Shown here: positions 52,588 to 63,906 of the stretch, piece by piece | How positions within the stretch are numbered: the stretch's first letter is position 1 | Layout of the letters: every line of letters begins with the position of its first letter | DNA from: Pseudomonadota bacterium | Lineage (GTDB): Bacteria; Pseudomonadota; Gammaproteobacteria; Burkholderiales; Rhodocyclaceae | Reading direction: 5' to 3' | DNA: 64,000 nucleotides | Assembly (NCBI GenBank): GCA_018241665.1 | Contig: JAFEDK010000013.1 | Coordinates: 27,905-91,904 of the forward strand | Position numbers and translations under genes: made by a program | The notes under the pieces: model-generated | What the model was told of the DNA's origin: nothing | Databases searched by the model: none | Seen by the model: only the letters and a program-made list of their open reading frames with translations

Positions 52588-54726
52588 TCAGGGCTTGGGC
52601 CGCACGGCGTCGGCGGTGCCCTGGATGAAGGCCTTGATCTTCTCCACGTCGGCGGGGCTGAGCTTGCCGCTGAAGTCGGGCATGCCCTTCTTCACGAAGG
52701 GGCCGTTGAAGACGAAGTCGGACAGGTTCTCGATGTCCTTGGCCGGTACGTAGCCCAGGTTGGGAACGTTGCCGCCCTTGTCGACGCCGGGCACGCCATG
52801 GCAGAACACGCAGTTGCTGACGTAGAGCTTGGTGCCTTCGGCGATGTGGGCCGGGTCGTACTTGACGCCGGAGATCAGCTCACCGAGGGCGTAGGGCTGC
52901 GGCTGGGGCAGCGGCGCAGTGCCGCCGAGGGCAAAGGTGTAGACGCGGCCGTGGTCCTGCTTGTCGGTGGCCCGCTGCATCAGCCCGAACACGCCGCCCC
53001 AGCCCACTGCGATGGACACGTACTGGCGGCCGTCCACCTCGTAGGTGACCGGCGGGGCGATGATGCCGGTGCCGATCGGGGCCTCCCACAGCTTGTCGCC
53101 CTTGTCGGCGCTATAGGCCGCGAAGCGTCCGTCGGCGGTGCCGGCGAAGACCAGGTTGCCGGCGGTGGTGAGGGTGCCGCCGTTCCACGGCGAGGCGTAT
53201 TCCTGGCGCCAGACTTCCTTCTGCTTGACCGGGTCCCAGGCGATCAGGCGGCCGAAGGCCTTGCTCTTCGGCGGCTGGGTGTTGATCAGCATGCCGGTGT
53301 TCCAGCCGGTGCCGGCCTGGGGCTGGCCGGGCTGCTTGGCGTTGTGGGACCAGTTGTTGTCCTCGGCCAGGTTGAGCGGCACGTTCTGCACCGGGAAGTA
53401 GGCCAGGCCGGTCTTCGGGTTGAAGGACATGGCGTGCCAGTTGTGGCCGCCGAAGGGGCCGGGGACGCTGTCGAAGGCCTCGCGGGAGCGGGCTTCGGGC
53501 GTCTCGATGGGGCGGCCGTTCTTGTCGTAGCCGGTGGCCCAGTTCACCTCGGTGAAGGGCTTGGCGGAGATGAACTTGCCGTTGGTCCGGTCGATGACGA
53601 AGAAGAAGCCGTTCTTCGGCGCGTGCAGGATCACCTTGCGCTTCTTGCCGTCGAGGACGAGGTCGGTGAGGATCATGTCCTGCACCGAGGTGTAGTCCCA
53701 GTTGTCGCCTGGGGTTTCCTGGTAATGCCAGACGTACTTGCCGGTGTCCGGATCGAGGGCAACGATGGAGGCCAGGTAGAGGTTGTCACCCCCGCCGGGG
53801 CTGCGCTTGCGGTGGTTCCACGGCGAGCCGTTGCCGGTGCCCACGTACATCAGGTTGAGCTCCGGGTCGTAGGTCATGCTGTTCCAGGCGGTGCCGCCGC
53901 CGCCGTTCAGCCACCACTTGCCGGCCGGGTCCCAGGTCTTGGCGGCCTTGGCCATGGCTTCGTTCTCGAAGGGCTTGGCCGGGTCGCCCGGCACGGTGTA
54001 CCAGCGCCATTTCTGCTCGCCGGTCTCGGCGTCGTAGGCGGTGAGGTAGCCGCGCACGCCGTATTCGGCGCCGCCGTTGCCGATGATCACCTTGCCCTTG
54101 ATGACCCGCGGCGCACCGGTGACGGTGTAGGCGTGGCTGCGGTCCTCGATGGTGTCCTTTTCCCACACCGGCTTGCCGGTGGCGGCGTCGAGGGCGACCA
54201 GGCGGCCGTCGAAGGTGCCGACGAAGACCTTGCCCTTGTACAGCGCCACGCCGCGGTTCACCACGTCGCAACAGCCCTTGAAGGCCATCTCGCGGGGCAC
54301 CTTGGGATCGTAGGACCACAGCTTCTTGCCGCTGCGCACGTCCACCGCGTGCACCACGCTCCACGAGGCCGACACGTACATGATGCCGTCCACCACCAGC
54401 GGGGTGGCCTCGACGCCGCGGGTCGATTCCAGGTTGTAGCTCCACGCCAGGCCGAGCTGTTTCACGTTGCTGGCGTTGATCTCGGTGAGCTTGCTGTGGC
54501 GGGTCTCGGCGTAGTCGAGACCGTAGGTCGGCCAGTCGCGGCTCGTCGCGGCGTTGGCACGGACGGCCTTCTCATCCACCCGGGCGGTGGAGGCGGCAAT
54601 GTGTTCCCGTGAGACCTTGGCAGGCTCGGCGAAGCTGGTGCTGGCGGCAAGGCTGAAGGTGGCCAGCATGGCCAGGGCAAGTCGCTTTTCCAGCCGCCGG
54701 CGGGGGGCGTGAGAGTGAAGGTGCAT
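52588..54726 (-). CDS. PQQ-dependent quinohemoprotein alcohol dehydrogenase (methanol/ethanol family)
   Basis: 712 residues from ATG 54726 (AGGAGA upstream; frame upstream would add a non-signal leader). Signal peptide to about residue 33. Eight-bladed propeller with PQQ; vicinal cysteines 152-153 (KGCCDVV) that stack on PQQ; catalytic Asp344 in NWDYTS. The residue two places on is Thr346, not Asp, so calcium rather than lanthanide use is predicted. C-terminal c-type heme motif CVFCH (639-643) makes it a type II quinohemoprotein. Periplasmic; passes electrons to cytochromes. Its promoter is sigma-54, divergent activator. Confidence 0.93.
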   Translation of the reverse strand: MHLHSHAPRRRLEKRLALAMLATFSLAASTSFAEPAKVSREHIAASTARVDEKAVRANAATSRDWPTYGLDYAETRHSKLTEINASNVKQLGLAWSYNLESTRGVEATPLVVDGIMYVSASWSVVHAVDVRSGKKLWSYDPKVPREMAFKGCCDVVNRGVALYKGKVFVGTFDGRLVALDAATGKPVWEKDTIEDRSHAYTVTGAPRVIKGKVIIGNGGAEYGVRGYLTAYDAETGEQKWRWYTVPGDPAKPFENEAMAKAAKTWDPAGKWWLNGGGGTAWNSMTYDPELNLMYVGTGNGSPWNHRKRSPGGGDNLYLASIVALDPDTGKYVWHYQETPGDNWDYTSVQDMILTDLVLDGKKRKVILHAPKNGFFFVIDRTNGKFISAKPFTEVNWATGYDKNGRPIETPEARSREAFDSVPGPFGGHNWHAMSFNPKTGLAYFPVQNVPLNLAEDNNWSHNAKQPGQPQAGTGWNTGMLINTQPPKSKAFGRLIAWDPVKQKEVWRQEYASPWNGGTLTTAGNLVFAGTADGRFAAYSADKGDKLWEAPIGTGIIAPPVTYEVDGRQYVSIAVGWGGVFGLMQRATDKQDHGRVYTFALGGTAPLPQPQPYALGELISGVKYDPAHIAEGTKLYVSNCVFCHGVPGVDKGGNVPNLGYVPAKDIENLSDFVFNGPFVKKGMPDFSGKLSPADVEKIKAFIQGTADAVRPKP

Positions 54727-54823
54727 CGTGTCTCCTGATTGACTTCGTTTGTTGAAGTTCTTTACTGTGGAACGCGTTTCCGCGGGATCGCGGAGCGGAC
54801 TCCCGGTGGTGCACACATTGATT

Positions 54824-54839
54824 TGCAGCATCCGTGCCG
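54824..54839 (-). promoter_or_regulatory. Sigma-54 promoter of the alcohol dehydrogenase
   Basis: CGGCACGGATGCTGCA on the minus strand: GG and GC separated by exactly 10 bases, with GGCACG-N4 matching the consensus core TGGCACG-N4-TTGC. It would leave a leader of about 87 bases. Confidence 0.72.
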
Positions 54840-54934
54840 ACCTCGGGCAATACGTAAAAATCACAAAGAATCAGGCTTTTGCAGCCGCCAAGGGAGCGCC
54901 CGGAGAAAACGCCGGGATGGGCGGTTGACTTGAA

Positions 54935-54966
54935 ACGAGTCAGTCCGGCGCCGACGGTTGACTCGT
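54935..54966. promoter_or_regulatory. Inverted repeat: probable enhancer site of the AcoR-type activator
   Basis: ACGAGTCA at 54935-54942 and TGACTCGT at 54959-54966: a perfect 8-bp inverted repeat, 16 bases apart. It lies about 100-140 bases upstream of the sigma-54 promoter of the divergent gene, where bacterial enhancer-binding proteins sit, and shortly before the activator's own start. Confidence 0.6.
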
Positions 54967-54992
54967 TACTGGCCGTATCGAGGAGACAATTC

Positions 54993-56944
<1,952 letters not shown>

Positions 56945-56948
<4 letters not shown>

Positions 56949-58555
56949 ACCCGGAAGCGGGCCACGCTGCTGCGCAGCTGGTCCGCGACACTGGTCAGGC
57001 GGCCCGCTGTGTCGGCGGAGGAGGCCGCTGCGGCCGCGTTCTCTTCGGACATCTGAGCGATGTGCTCGACGTTGCGGGCCAGCTCGGTGGAGGCGCCGCG
57101 CTGCTCGTTGAGGGCGTCGGAAATGCTCTCGATGGCGCCCTGCATGGTCTGCGTGGAGGCCTGGATCTCCCCCATCGATTCGCCGGCCGTGCGGGCGCTG
57201 ACGACCACTTCGCCGACCAGCGCGCGGCTGGACTGCATGCTGCTGACCGCATCCACCGCGCCCTGCTGGATCGCCCCGACGACGTGGCTGATTTCCTGCA
57301 CCGAGCTGGTCGTGCGTTCGGCCAGCTTGCGCACTTCGTCGGCCACCACCGCGAAGCCGCGCCCCTGCTCGCCGGCGCGGGCGGCCTCGATGGCGGCATT
57401 GAGGGCCAGCAGGTTGGTCTGGTCGGCGACTTCGCGGATCACCACGGTGATGCGGTCGATCTGCTGGACCTGCTCGGACAGCGCCTGGATGCGTTCGGCG
57501 GTGGCGTCCACCTGGTTGGCCACCTGGCCGATGCGCTGGGTGGCGTCTTCCACGCCACGGGCGCCGGTGGCCGCCTTGTTGCCGGCGTCCTCGGCCTGGC
57601 GGCTGGCGTCGTCGGCGCTCGCGCCCACGTGGTCGATGCTCACTGTCAGCTCTTCCACCGCGGCGGCGGCGGCGGCCGTCGAACTGGATTGCTGGCTCGA
57701 ACTCTGGGAAACCTGCTGGGCGGTGCTGGACAGCTGGGCGGCGGAACTGGCCACGCTCTCGGAGCTGGCGATGATCTCGCGGATGGTCTGGGCCAGATCC
57801 TGGCGCATGGATTGCAGTGCTTCCAGCAGCTTGCCGATCTCGTCCCGCGGGCCATGGCTGTCGTCACCGGCGGTGAAGTCGCCGGCAGAGATGCGTCCGG
57901 CGATGCGGTTGGCGTCGGACAGGCGCTGCTTGAGGTAGCGGGTCGTCGTCACGCTGATGACTCCCTGCAGGATGGCTGCGATGACGAGCACCACGATGGC
58001 GGTGGTGCTGGCCCGCTCCTTGATCCGGCGGGCCTCCACGGTGGCCTGCTCGCCAAGCTCCTTGTTGAGCTTGAAGTGCTCGTCGAGCTGGCTCTCGAAC
58101 TTGCGCGCCAGCGGCACGTGCTTGAGCAGGTGTTCCCGGGCCTCGGCCTTGCGTTGGCTGCGGGACAGGGCCAGGGTTTCGTCGAGCAGCTTGTCGAACT
58201 CGACGAGGCTGGCTCTTTCGGCCTCCAGGTATTGGCGGTCCTGCGCGTTGGCGATGAGGCTTTCATAGTCCTTGAGCGCCTTTTGCGTATTGGCCTGGGC
58301 CTCGCGGATCGTCTTCTCGGTGGCCTCCATCTGCGCCGGGTCGTCCTGCATCACGTGGCGGTCGGCGCGCAGCCTGCTGCGGCTGTACCACAGGCGCGCA
58401 TCGCTGAGCTGGAGGATGCTTGGCGTCACGTTGGCACTGGCCTGGCTGGTGGTCTCGAACACCTTGTCCGTCTCGTGGTAGTTCACCGCGGTCAGGACGA
58501 TCAGGCTGAGGATCGCGCAGCCCACAAGCAGTTGCAGGCGTTGAAGTATGGACAT
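56945..58555 (-). CDS. Methyl-accepting chemotaxis protein
   Basis: 536 residues. Membrane helix at about 8-28, a helical periplasmic sensor (about 30-190, 4-helix bundle type), second membrane helix near 190-212, HAMP, and the signalling hairpin with the tip block [20 protein letters not shown]. No C-terminal CheR/CheB pentapeptide. Its stop overlaps the end of the activator gene by 4 bases (convergent). A sigma-28 promoter lies upstream (58628-58654), so it is expressed with the late flagellar genes. Ligand unknown; closeness to the alcohol locus hints at related attractants. Confidence 0.94.
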
Positions 58556-58627
58556 CGTGCGTCTCCCTCTGGACTTGTCTGATTTGAGTTATGTGGTTTC
58601 CGCCGTGGCGGGGGTCCATGTGGTGTA

Positions 58628-58654
58628 AATACGGCGCCGTCAAAGATTACTTTA
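58628..58654 (-). promoter_or_regulatory. Sigma-28 (FliA) promoter of the chemoreceptor gene
   Basis: Minus strand TAAAGTAA, 11 bases, GCCGTATT, against the consensus TAAAGTTT-N11-GCCGATAA: correct spacing, six of eight in the first box and GCCG intact. About 75 bases before the ATG. Confidence 0.65.
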
Positions 58655-58775
58655 GGTGCATGAAATTGGCGCGTGAAGGCACTTACTGAAAGCGTATGGC
58701 GGGTATGGGCTGGCGCGCGGTCGTACAATTCGGGCTGTTTGACAGTATTGCCGGTCTTGCCGGCGCCTTGCCCCG

Positions 58776-59636
58776 ATGTCCCGTGCTCCTGCCGTACTCG
58801 TCCTGCCGAGTCCTTTCTTTTCCGATTCCGACACCATCCGCCTGCTCGAGCCGGCGGACTGCGACACCCAGTGGGTGCTGCGCCAGGTGGTATCCGGTGC
58901 CTATGACAAGCCTTTCGTCATCGACGATGGCACCACGCGGACCCTGCATTTCTCCCTGTCGCTGATCCAGAGCACGATGAGCCTGAAGGACCCCTTCGCG
59001 CTGGAACTGGATTACACCCAGGCGATGATGAGCTTCCTGCTGTTCCTGCCGCGCCCGCGCCAGATGCTGATGCTGGGTCTTGGCGGTGGCTCGCTGGCCA
59101 AGTTCTGCTACCGGCACGTGGGGTCGGCGAAGATTTCCGTCGTCGAGATCGACCCGCAGGTGATCGCTTTCCGCGACCAGTTCGAGCTGCCGCCGGATGA
59201 CGGGCGCCTGCAGGTCATCGAAGGGGACGGCGCCGACCACGTGCTGCGCAGCGCCGGCTGGGAGGAGCGCCCGGACGTGATCATGATGGACGCCTTCGAC
59301 CGCCATGGGCTGTCCGGCTCGGTCAGTTCGACGCAGTTCTACCAGAGTGTGCATGACGCGCTGGCCGGGCGCGGCGTGATGGTGGCCAACCTGGCCGGCG
59401 ACAAGGCCGACCGGGAAGACCACCTGGCGATGATTGCCGGGGTCTTCGACGACCGCGTGCTGACGATGGCGATTCCCGACGGCAACGACATCGTGCTGGC
59501 TTTCCGCGCGCCATCCTTCGCCCCCCGCTGGCGCGAGATCGCCAACCAGGCCAAGGCCCTCCGCGCGCGAACCGGCCTCGATTTCCCGAAGTTCGCCGAG
59601 CGCCTGGAGCGCAGCCGGCGCCTGCGCTACGTCTGA
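58776..59636 (+). CDS. Spermidine synthase-like methyltransferase-fold protein
   Basis: 286 residues, Rossmann fold. Glycine motif GLGGGSLAK (101-109), VEIDPQVI acidic loop and MMDAFDRHG match the spermidine synthase (SpeE-like) family, which uses decarboxylated SAM, but the polyamine-binding gate residues are not clearly conserved. It could make polyamines or be an unrelated homologue. Single gene. The neighbouring chemoreceptor is divergent. Confidence 0.78.
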   Translation: MSRAPAVLVLPSPFFSDSDTIRLLEPADCDTQWVLRQVVSGAYDKPFVIDDGTTRTLHFSLSLIQSTMSLKDPFALELDYTQAMMSFLLFLPRPRQMLMLGLGGGSLAKFCYRHVGSAKISVVEIDPQVIAFRDQFELPPDDGRLQVIEGDGADHVLRSAGWEERPDVIMMDAFDRHGLSGSVSSTQFYQSVHDALAGRGVMVANLAGDKADREDHLAMIAGVFDDRVLTMAIPDGNDIVLAFRAPSFAPRWREIANQAKALRARTGLDFPKFAERLERSRRLRYV

Positions 59637-59680
59637 GTCTGCCGGCCTGCATCCGCAGGAGGCATAACCCTTGGTTAAGG

Positions 59681-59750
59681 CTGTGGGGGTAAAGCTGTGG
59701 GGGTAAAGCTGTGGGGGTAAAGCTGTGGGGGTAAAGCTGTGGGGGTAAAG
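59681..59750. repeat. Five tandem copies of a 14-base unit at a REP edge
   Basis: CTGTGGGGGTAAAG repeated five times without change, running into REP copy 7, whose left edge is CTGTGGGGG. Confidence 0.95.
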
Positions 59751-59821
59751 CTGTGGGGGCGAATTCATTCGCCCGCGGAGGTGATGCCACGCGCGTAGGG
59801 CGAATGAATTCGCCCCCACAG
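59751..59821. repeat. REP-like palindromic element, copy 7
   Basis: CTGTGGGGGCGAATTCATTC left arm, GAATGAATTCGCCCCCACAG right arm; 71 bases. Confidence 0.92.
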
Positions 59822-59840
59822 TATGAGAAGCTTTACAGTG

Positions 59841-59909
59841 CCAAAGCCCAAAGCCCAAAGCCCAAAGCCCAAAGCCCAAAGCCCAAAGCCCAAAGCCCAA
59901 AGCCCAAAG
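59841..59909. repeat. Heptanucleotide tandem repeat CCCAAAG, about 10 copies
   Basis: Perfect CCCAAAG units end 20 bases before the fdhD stop (59930), on the far side of that gene's end. Likely to vary in number by slippage. Confidence 0.92.
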
Positions 59910-59929
59910 CCCTGACCGGGGTGTGGTCG

Positions 59930-60772
59930 TTACAGGGTGATGCCTTCCGGGTGGCTGTAGACGACCAGGCGCCGGTCACGGGCGAAGCCGGTCAGCGTGA
60001 CGCCGGTATCGCTGGCGAGGCGGATCGCCAGGGCGGTGGGGGCCGATACGGCGACCAGGCTGCGGATGCCGAGGGCGGCGACTTTCTGCACCATTTCATA
60101 GCTGGCCCGGCTGGACACCAGTACGAAGCCGTCCTCCATGGCCTGCCCCTGGCGGGCCAGGTGGCCGAGCAGCTTGTCGAGGGCGTTGTGGCGGCCGACG
60201 TCTTCCCGCAATGCCCGGATGTGGCCGCCCCGGTCGATCCAGGCCGCCGCATGGACGGCCCCGGTGGTGTGGCGCAGGCGCTGCCAGGCGGGGAGTTCGG
60301 CCAGGCCGCGGCCGATGGCGGTGGCCGGGATGGGCTGGCCGGTGGACAGTGGCGCCAGGGGGCGGGCGAGGGCGTCGAGGCTTTCCAGCCCGCACAGGCC
60401 GCAGCCGGTGCGCCCGGCCAGGTTGCGGCGGCGCTCCTTGAGGGCCATGAAGCGTTGGGCGGCAATTTCCAGGCGCAGCTCGATGCCCCGCGGATGGGGC
60501 TGCTGTTCGCAGTCGTAGAGTTCACCGCGGCTGGCGAGGATGCCTTCGCTGAGGCTGAAGCCGAGGGCCAGATCGTCCAGATCGGATGGGGTGGCGAGCA
60601 GCACCGCGTGGGAGATGCTGTTGAAGACCAGCGCCACCGGCACTTCCTCGATGACTTCGTCGACATCTGTCCGGGCCTGCTCGCCTTCCACGCGCAGGAC
60701 CGTGGCCTGCCGGGTGGCGGGCCAGGTGTGTTCGTCGTCGGTGGCGGGGAGGGGGCAGGAGAACTGGTTCAT
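59930..60772 (-). CDS. fdhD: Formate dehydrogenase accessory sulfurtransferase FdhD
   Basis: 280 residues. Conserved CGLCG (C124, C127) cysteine loop that carries sulfur from IscS to the Mo cofactor of formate dehydrogenase. Other blocks: GFSLSEGIL, EDVGRHNALDKLLG, SSRASYEMVQK. Cytosolic. No formate dehydrogenase structural gene is in the window. Its product makes sense of the nearby molybdate genes, since the host evidently uses at least one bis-MGD Mo/W enzyme. Confidence 0.95.
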   Translation of the reverse strand: MNQFSCPLPATDDEHTWPATRQATVLRVEGEQARTDVDEVIEEVPVALVFNSISHAVLLATPSDLDDLALGFSLSEGILASRGELYDCEQQPHPRGIELRLEIAAQRFMALKERRRNLAGRTGCGLCGLESLDALARPLAPLSTGQPIPATAIGRGLAELPAWQRLRHTTGAVHAAAWIDRGGHIRALREDVGRHNALDKLLGHLARQGQAMEDGFVLVSSRASYEMVQKVAALGIRSLVAVSAPTALAIRLASDTGVTLTGFARDRRLVVYSHPEGITL

Positions 60773-60841
60773 CGGCGGGGCAGCAGGCGGGCGTGGAGGC
60801 GTGGCCCCATTGTAGCGGCCGGCGCGGCGGCAGGGCTTGTT

Positions 60842-62689
60842 TCAGCCATAGGCGATGCGTGGGCCGCCCTGGCGGCGGGCCTGCAGGGCACGGGCGTCGG
60901 CCAGCTCCAGCAGGCCATCGGCGCCGTCGGCGTCGTGGGGAAAGATGGTGATGCCGATATGTGTACCGAGCAGGGTGTAGGGGGCCTCGTCGCCGAAGGG
61001 CCGGTCGAGGGCGGCCAGGACCTTGCTGGCGACTTGTTCGGCATCCGCCGGGCGCTCCAGTTCGGTGAGCAGGATCACGAAGTCGTTGTCGTCCAGGCGG
61101 GCCACCGTGTCGCAGGCCCGCACGCAGGCCCGCAGGCGGCTGGCAGTGTCGAGCAGTTGCCGGTCACCCGCGGCGTGGCCATCGTATTCGTCCGCGCCCT
61201 TGAAGTCGTTGAGGTCTACCAGGATCACGCCGACCTGGCGCTGCTGGCGGCGGGCGCGGGCGATCGCCTGGTGGAGCCGGTCGGTGAGCAGGCGCCGGTT
61301 CGGCAGGCCGGTCAGCGCGTCATGGTAGGCCAGGTGGCGGACCCGCTCGTTGCCGCGCACCTGTTCTGTGACGTCCAGTGCGACGCCGTGGTGGCCGACG
61401 AAGGCGCCGTGCTCATTGACGCGGGGTACGCCGCAGATGTTCAGCCAGCGTGGCTGGCGTTCGCCGTCCGGCACTTCGAGGAGCAGGTTGCGGAAGCCGT
61501 GGCGGCTCTCGAAGGCGCGCAGGGTGGCGGCCTGGCCGGCCGGTACGCCGTCGGCCCGGTGGAAGTGCCACCAGTGGCGGCCGATGCTGTCGGCCAGGTG
61601 GTTGTCGTCGGCGCCGTGACGGGTGATGCGGGTCAGGCGGTGCTGGGCGTCGGTCTGCCAGTACCAGTCGGCGCTGTGCCCGAGGAGGTCATGGAGCTGG
61701 GCGCTGGCCAGTTGCTGGCGGGCGGTGGCGCCGACCCGTTCGCTGATGTCGCTGACGACCCACACCACCTGCAGCGGTGCGAGGCCCGGATTGACGGCCT
61801 GGGCGGCGATGTCGGCCCAGAAGACGCTGCCGTCGCCGCGGCGCAGTCGCACCGATTCCCGGTAGGCCTGGCCGCGCAGGAAGGCGCCGGCGGCGGCGCG
61901 GGCGTGGCGCCGCCATTCGCTGCAGTCGGCCAGCCAGGCGGCCAGGCGGCGGCCGGCGATGTTGCCGGGGCCGTCGTGGATGAGCTCGGCAAAGCGCTGG
62001 TTGCTGTGCAGGACGCGGTTGCCGTGGGACAGCACGATCGCCTCGCTGGCATGCTCGAGCATGGTCTGGTGCTGGCGCCAGGCGGCTCCGCCGTGCAGCG
62101 GGGCGGCTCGCAGGCGGCTGTTCAGCAGGTCGTTGATGGTGACGGCGAGCAAGGCCAGGACGCCCAGCCACAGGCCGGCCAGGGGCAGCGCCGGTGGCGG
62201 GCTGGCGAGGGTCTGGATGAACAGCGGGAGCAGCGTGGTACAGGTGAAAACCGCGTAGGTGCCACGGCTGCCCGCCAGCACGCCGGCACCGCCGACAACC
62301 ACTCCGCCGAGGATCAGGAACAGGGTCAACTGGGCGTGGGGGCTGGACTCGTAGGGGCCGAGCAGGGCCAGCGCGCCCCAGGCAGCGCCGGCCAGCAGGG
62401 TGCCGGCGCTGGCCAGGTAGCCGTGCAGCGCGGTGTCATCGGCCGTGGCCCGGGGGATCCGCCGGCGTAGTGGCTGGGTGGCCAGCATCAGCTGGATGCT
62501 GGCGGTGCCCAGCCACCAGGCGAGCAGGGGGTAGGGCTGGGCGAGCTGCGGCCACAGGGCGGCGGCGGCCAGCAGGCAGGCCAGCTGGGCGATGAAATGG
62601 ACGCGGAGGCGGGCCCCGTCGCGCCGGCTGTTGTCGGCCGGCGGCAGGACCAGGGCGGGATTGGGGGGCGTGAGGCAGCCTGACTTCAT
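60842..62689 (-). CDS. Membrane PAS/PAC protein with degenerate GGDEF domain
   Basis: 615 residues. About six hydrophobic segments in residues 30-190, then two PAS/PAC sensors, then a GGDEF fold (about 440-610; YHDALTGLPNRRLLTD). The GTP-binding signature, normally GGDEF, is DDNDF at 533-537, so it probably cannot make c-di-GMP. The upstream RxxD (RACD) product-binding I-site is present, so it may bind c-di-GMP as receptor. No EAL domain. Start ATG 62689. Confidence 0.88.
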   Translation of the reverse strand: MKSGCLTPPNPALVLPPADNSRRDGARLRVHFIAQLACLLAAAALWPQLAQPYPLLAWWLGTASIQLMLATQPLRRRIPRATADDTALHGYLASAGTLLAGAAWGALALLGPYESSPHAQLTLFLILGGVVVGGAGVLAGSRGTYAVFTCTTLLPLFIQTLASPPPALPLAGLWLGVLALLAVTINDLLNSRLRAAPLHGGAAWRQHQTMLEHASEAIVLSHGNRVLHSNQRFAELIHDGPGNIAGRRLAAWLADCSEWRRHARAAAGAFLRGQAYRESVRLRRGDGSVFWADIAAQAVNPGLAPLQVVWVVSDISERVGATARQQLASAQLHDLLGHSADWYWQTDAQHRLTRITRHGADDNHLADSIGRHWWHFHRADGVPAGQAATLRAFESRHGFRNLLLEVPDGERQPRWLNICGVPRVNEHGAFVGHHGVALDVTEQVRGNERVRHLAYHDALTGLPNRRLLTDRLHQAIARARRQQRQVGVILVDLNDFKGADEYDGHAAGDRQLLDTASRLRACVRACDTVARLDDNDFVILLTELERPADAEQVASKVLAALDRPFGDEAPYTLLGTHIGITIFPHDADGADGLLELADARALQARRQGGPRIAYG

Positions 62690-62897
62690 GCGCGGGACGA
62701 AAACGTGGCGGTTGCTCTGGAAGCGTGGCTGGCGCGGGCTTCAAGTGCCCGCCGGGGGCTGCGACAATGGCGGCCGGTGCTGTCTGTGCCGCAGTCCGGA
62801 TTATCCCGGCAGCGGGCGGCAGGAGGAATATGTCGAAAGTCATAAAATATGCGTGCGGTCTTGAATTTCGGGGTCCTGCGGGTGTTGGGGGGCTAAC

Positions 62898-63824
62898 ATG
62901 AGTGCTGAGTGGAGGGCCGCGCCGGCTGCGGTGATCGGCCGCTTTGCCCCGTCGCCGAGCGGGCCGCTGCATTTCGGTTCCCTGGTGGCGGCGCTCGGCA
63001 GCTGCCTGTCGGCGCGCAGCCAGGGTGGGCAGTGGCTGTTGCGCATCGAGGATGTGGACACGCCGCGCAGCGTGCCTGGCGCGGCGGAGGGCATCCTGCG
63101 CACGCTGGAGCGCTTCGGCTTCGAATGGGACGGGCCGGTGGTGTGGCAGAGCGCCCGCGCCGCCGCCTATCGGGATGCCCTGGCGCGCCTGCAGGCGGCC
63201 GGCCGGATCTTCGGCTGCGCGTGCACCCGCAAGGAGATGGCCGATTCGGCGCTGGCCCGGGATGGCACGCGGCGCTATCCCGGCACCTGCCGCGACGGCC
63301 TGCCGTCCGGCCGTGCGGCGCGGGCCTACCGCCTGCGGGTGGAGCCCGGTACGCTGAGTTTCGATGACCGTGTGCAGGGCACCATCGCCGAGGATGTCGC
63401 GGCCGATGTCGGGGACTTCGTGCTGCTGCGCGCCGATGGCCTGTTCGCCTACCAGCTGGCGGTGGTGGTGGATGACGCGGAGGCGGGCGTCACCGAAGTG
63501 GTCCGCGGCGCCGACCTGCTCGACTCGACCTGCCGACAGATCCTGCTGCAACGTCTGCTCGGCTATCCGGTGCCGGTCTATGCCCATCTGCCGGTCGCCT
63601 GCAATGCCGCCGGCGAGAAGCTCTCCAAGCAGACCCTCGCCCGCGCAGTGGACGAGGCCGAGCCGGCCCGCCTGCTGGCTGACGTGCTGGACTTCCTCGG
63701 CCAGCAACCGCCGCCAGACCTGGCCGCGTCCGGCCTGGCCGCCGTGTGGGCGTGGGCGCGGAAGAATTGGTCGATGGACCGTGTCCCACGGCAACGCACC
63801 CAGCCCGCCCCCGGCTATGCGTAG
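62898..63824 (+). CDS. gluQ: Glutamyl-Q tRNA(Asp) synthetase (GluQ, YadB)
   Basis: 308 residues: shortened glutamyl-tRNA synthetase without the anticodon-binding part. HIGH-like GRFAPSPSGPLHFGS near residue 15-28, KMSKS-like EKLSKQT, and the zinc motif CACTRKE...GTCRDG. It loads glutamate onto queuosine of tRNA-Asp. No DksA gene beside it as in enterics. The 208-base gap before it shows no other gene. Confidence 0.95.
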   Translation: MSAEWRAAPAAVIGRFAPSPSGPLHFGSLVAALGSCLSARSQGGQWLLRIEDVDTPRSVPGAAEGILRTLERFGFEWDGPVVWQSARAAAYRDALARLQAAGRIFGCACTRKEMADSALARDGTRRYPGTCRDGLPSGRAARAYRLRVEPGTLSFDDRVQGTIAEDVAADVGDFVLLRADGLFAYQLAVVVDDAEAGVTEVVRGADLLDSTCRQILLQRLLGYPVPVYAHLPVACNAAGEKLSKQTLARAVDEAEPARLLADVLDFLGQQPPPDLAASGLAAVWAWARKNWSMDRVPRQRTQPAPGYA

Positions 63825-63906
63825 AAGCCGCGCCTGAAGGGGCAGAATCTGTTGAGGCAAGTCCAGGGCAAGAAGCCTGTAGGGGTCGAGGCTGTGGGGG
63901 GTGAGG

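Noticed and set aside
54879-54992. Longer N terminus for the AcoR-type activator (TTG start)
   Set aside because: The GTG at 54993 has a perfectly placed AGGAGA; the longer version would overlap the inverted-repeat operator.
59681-59909. Possible CRISPR array
   Set aside because: Units are 14 and 7 bases with no spacers.
59753-62470. About 900-residue plus-strand frame starting in a REP element
   Set aside because: Antisense to fdhD and the PAS/GGDEF protein; begins in repeat DNA.
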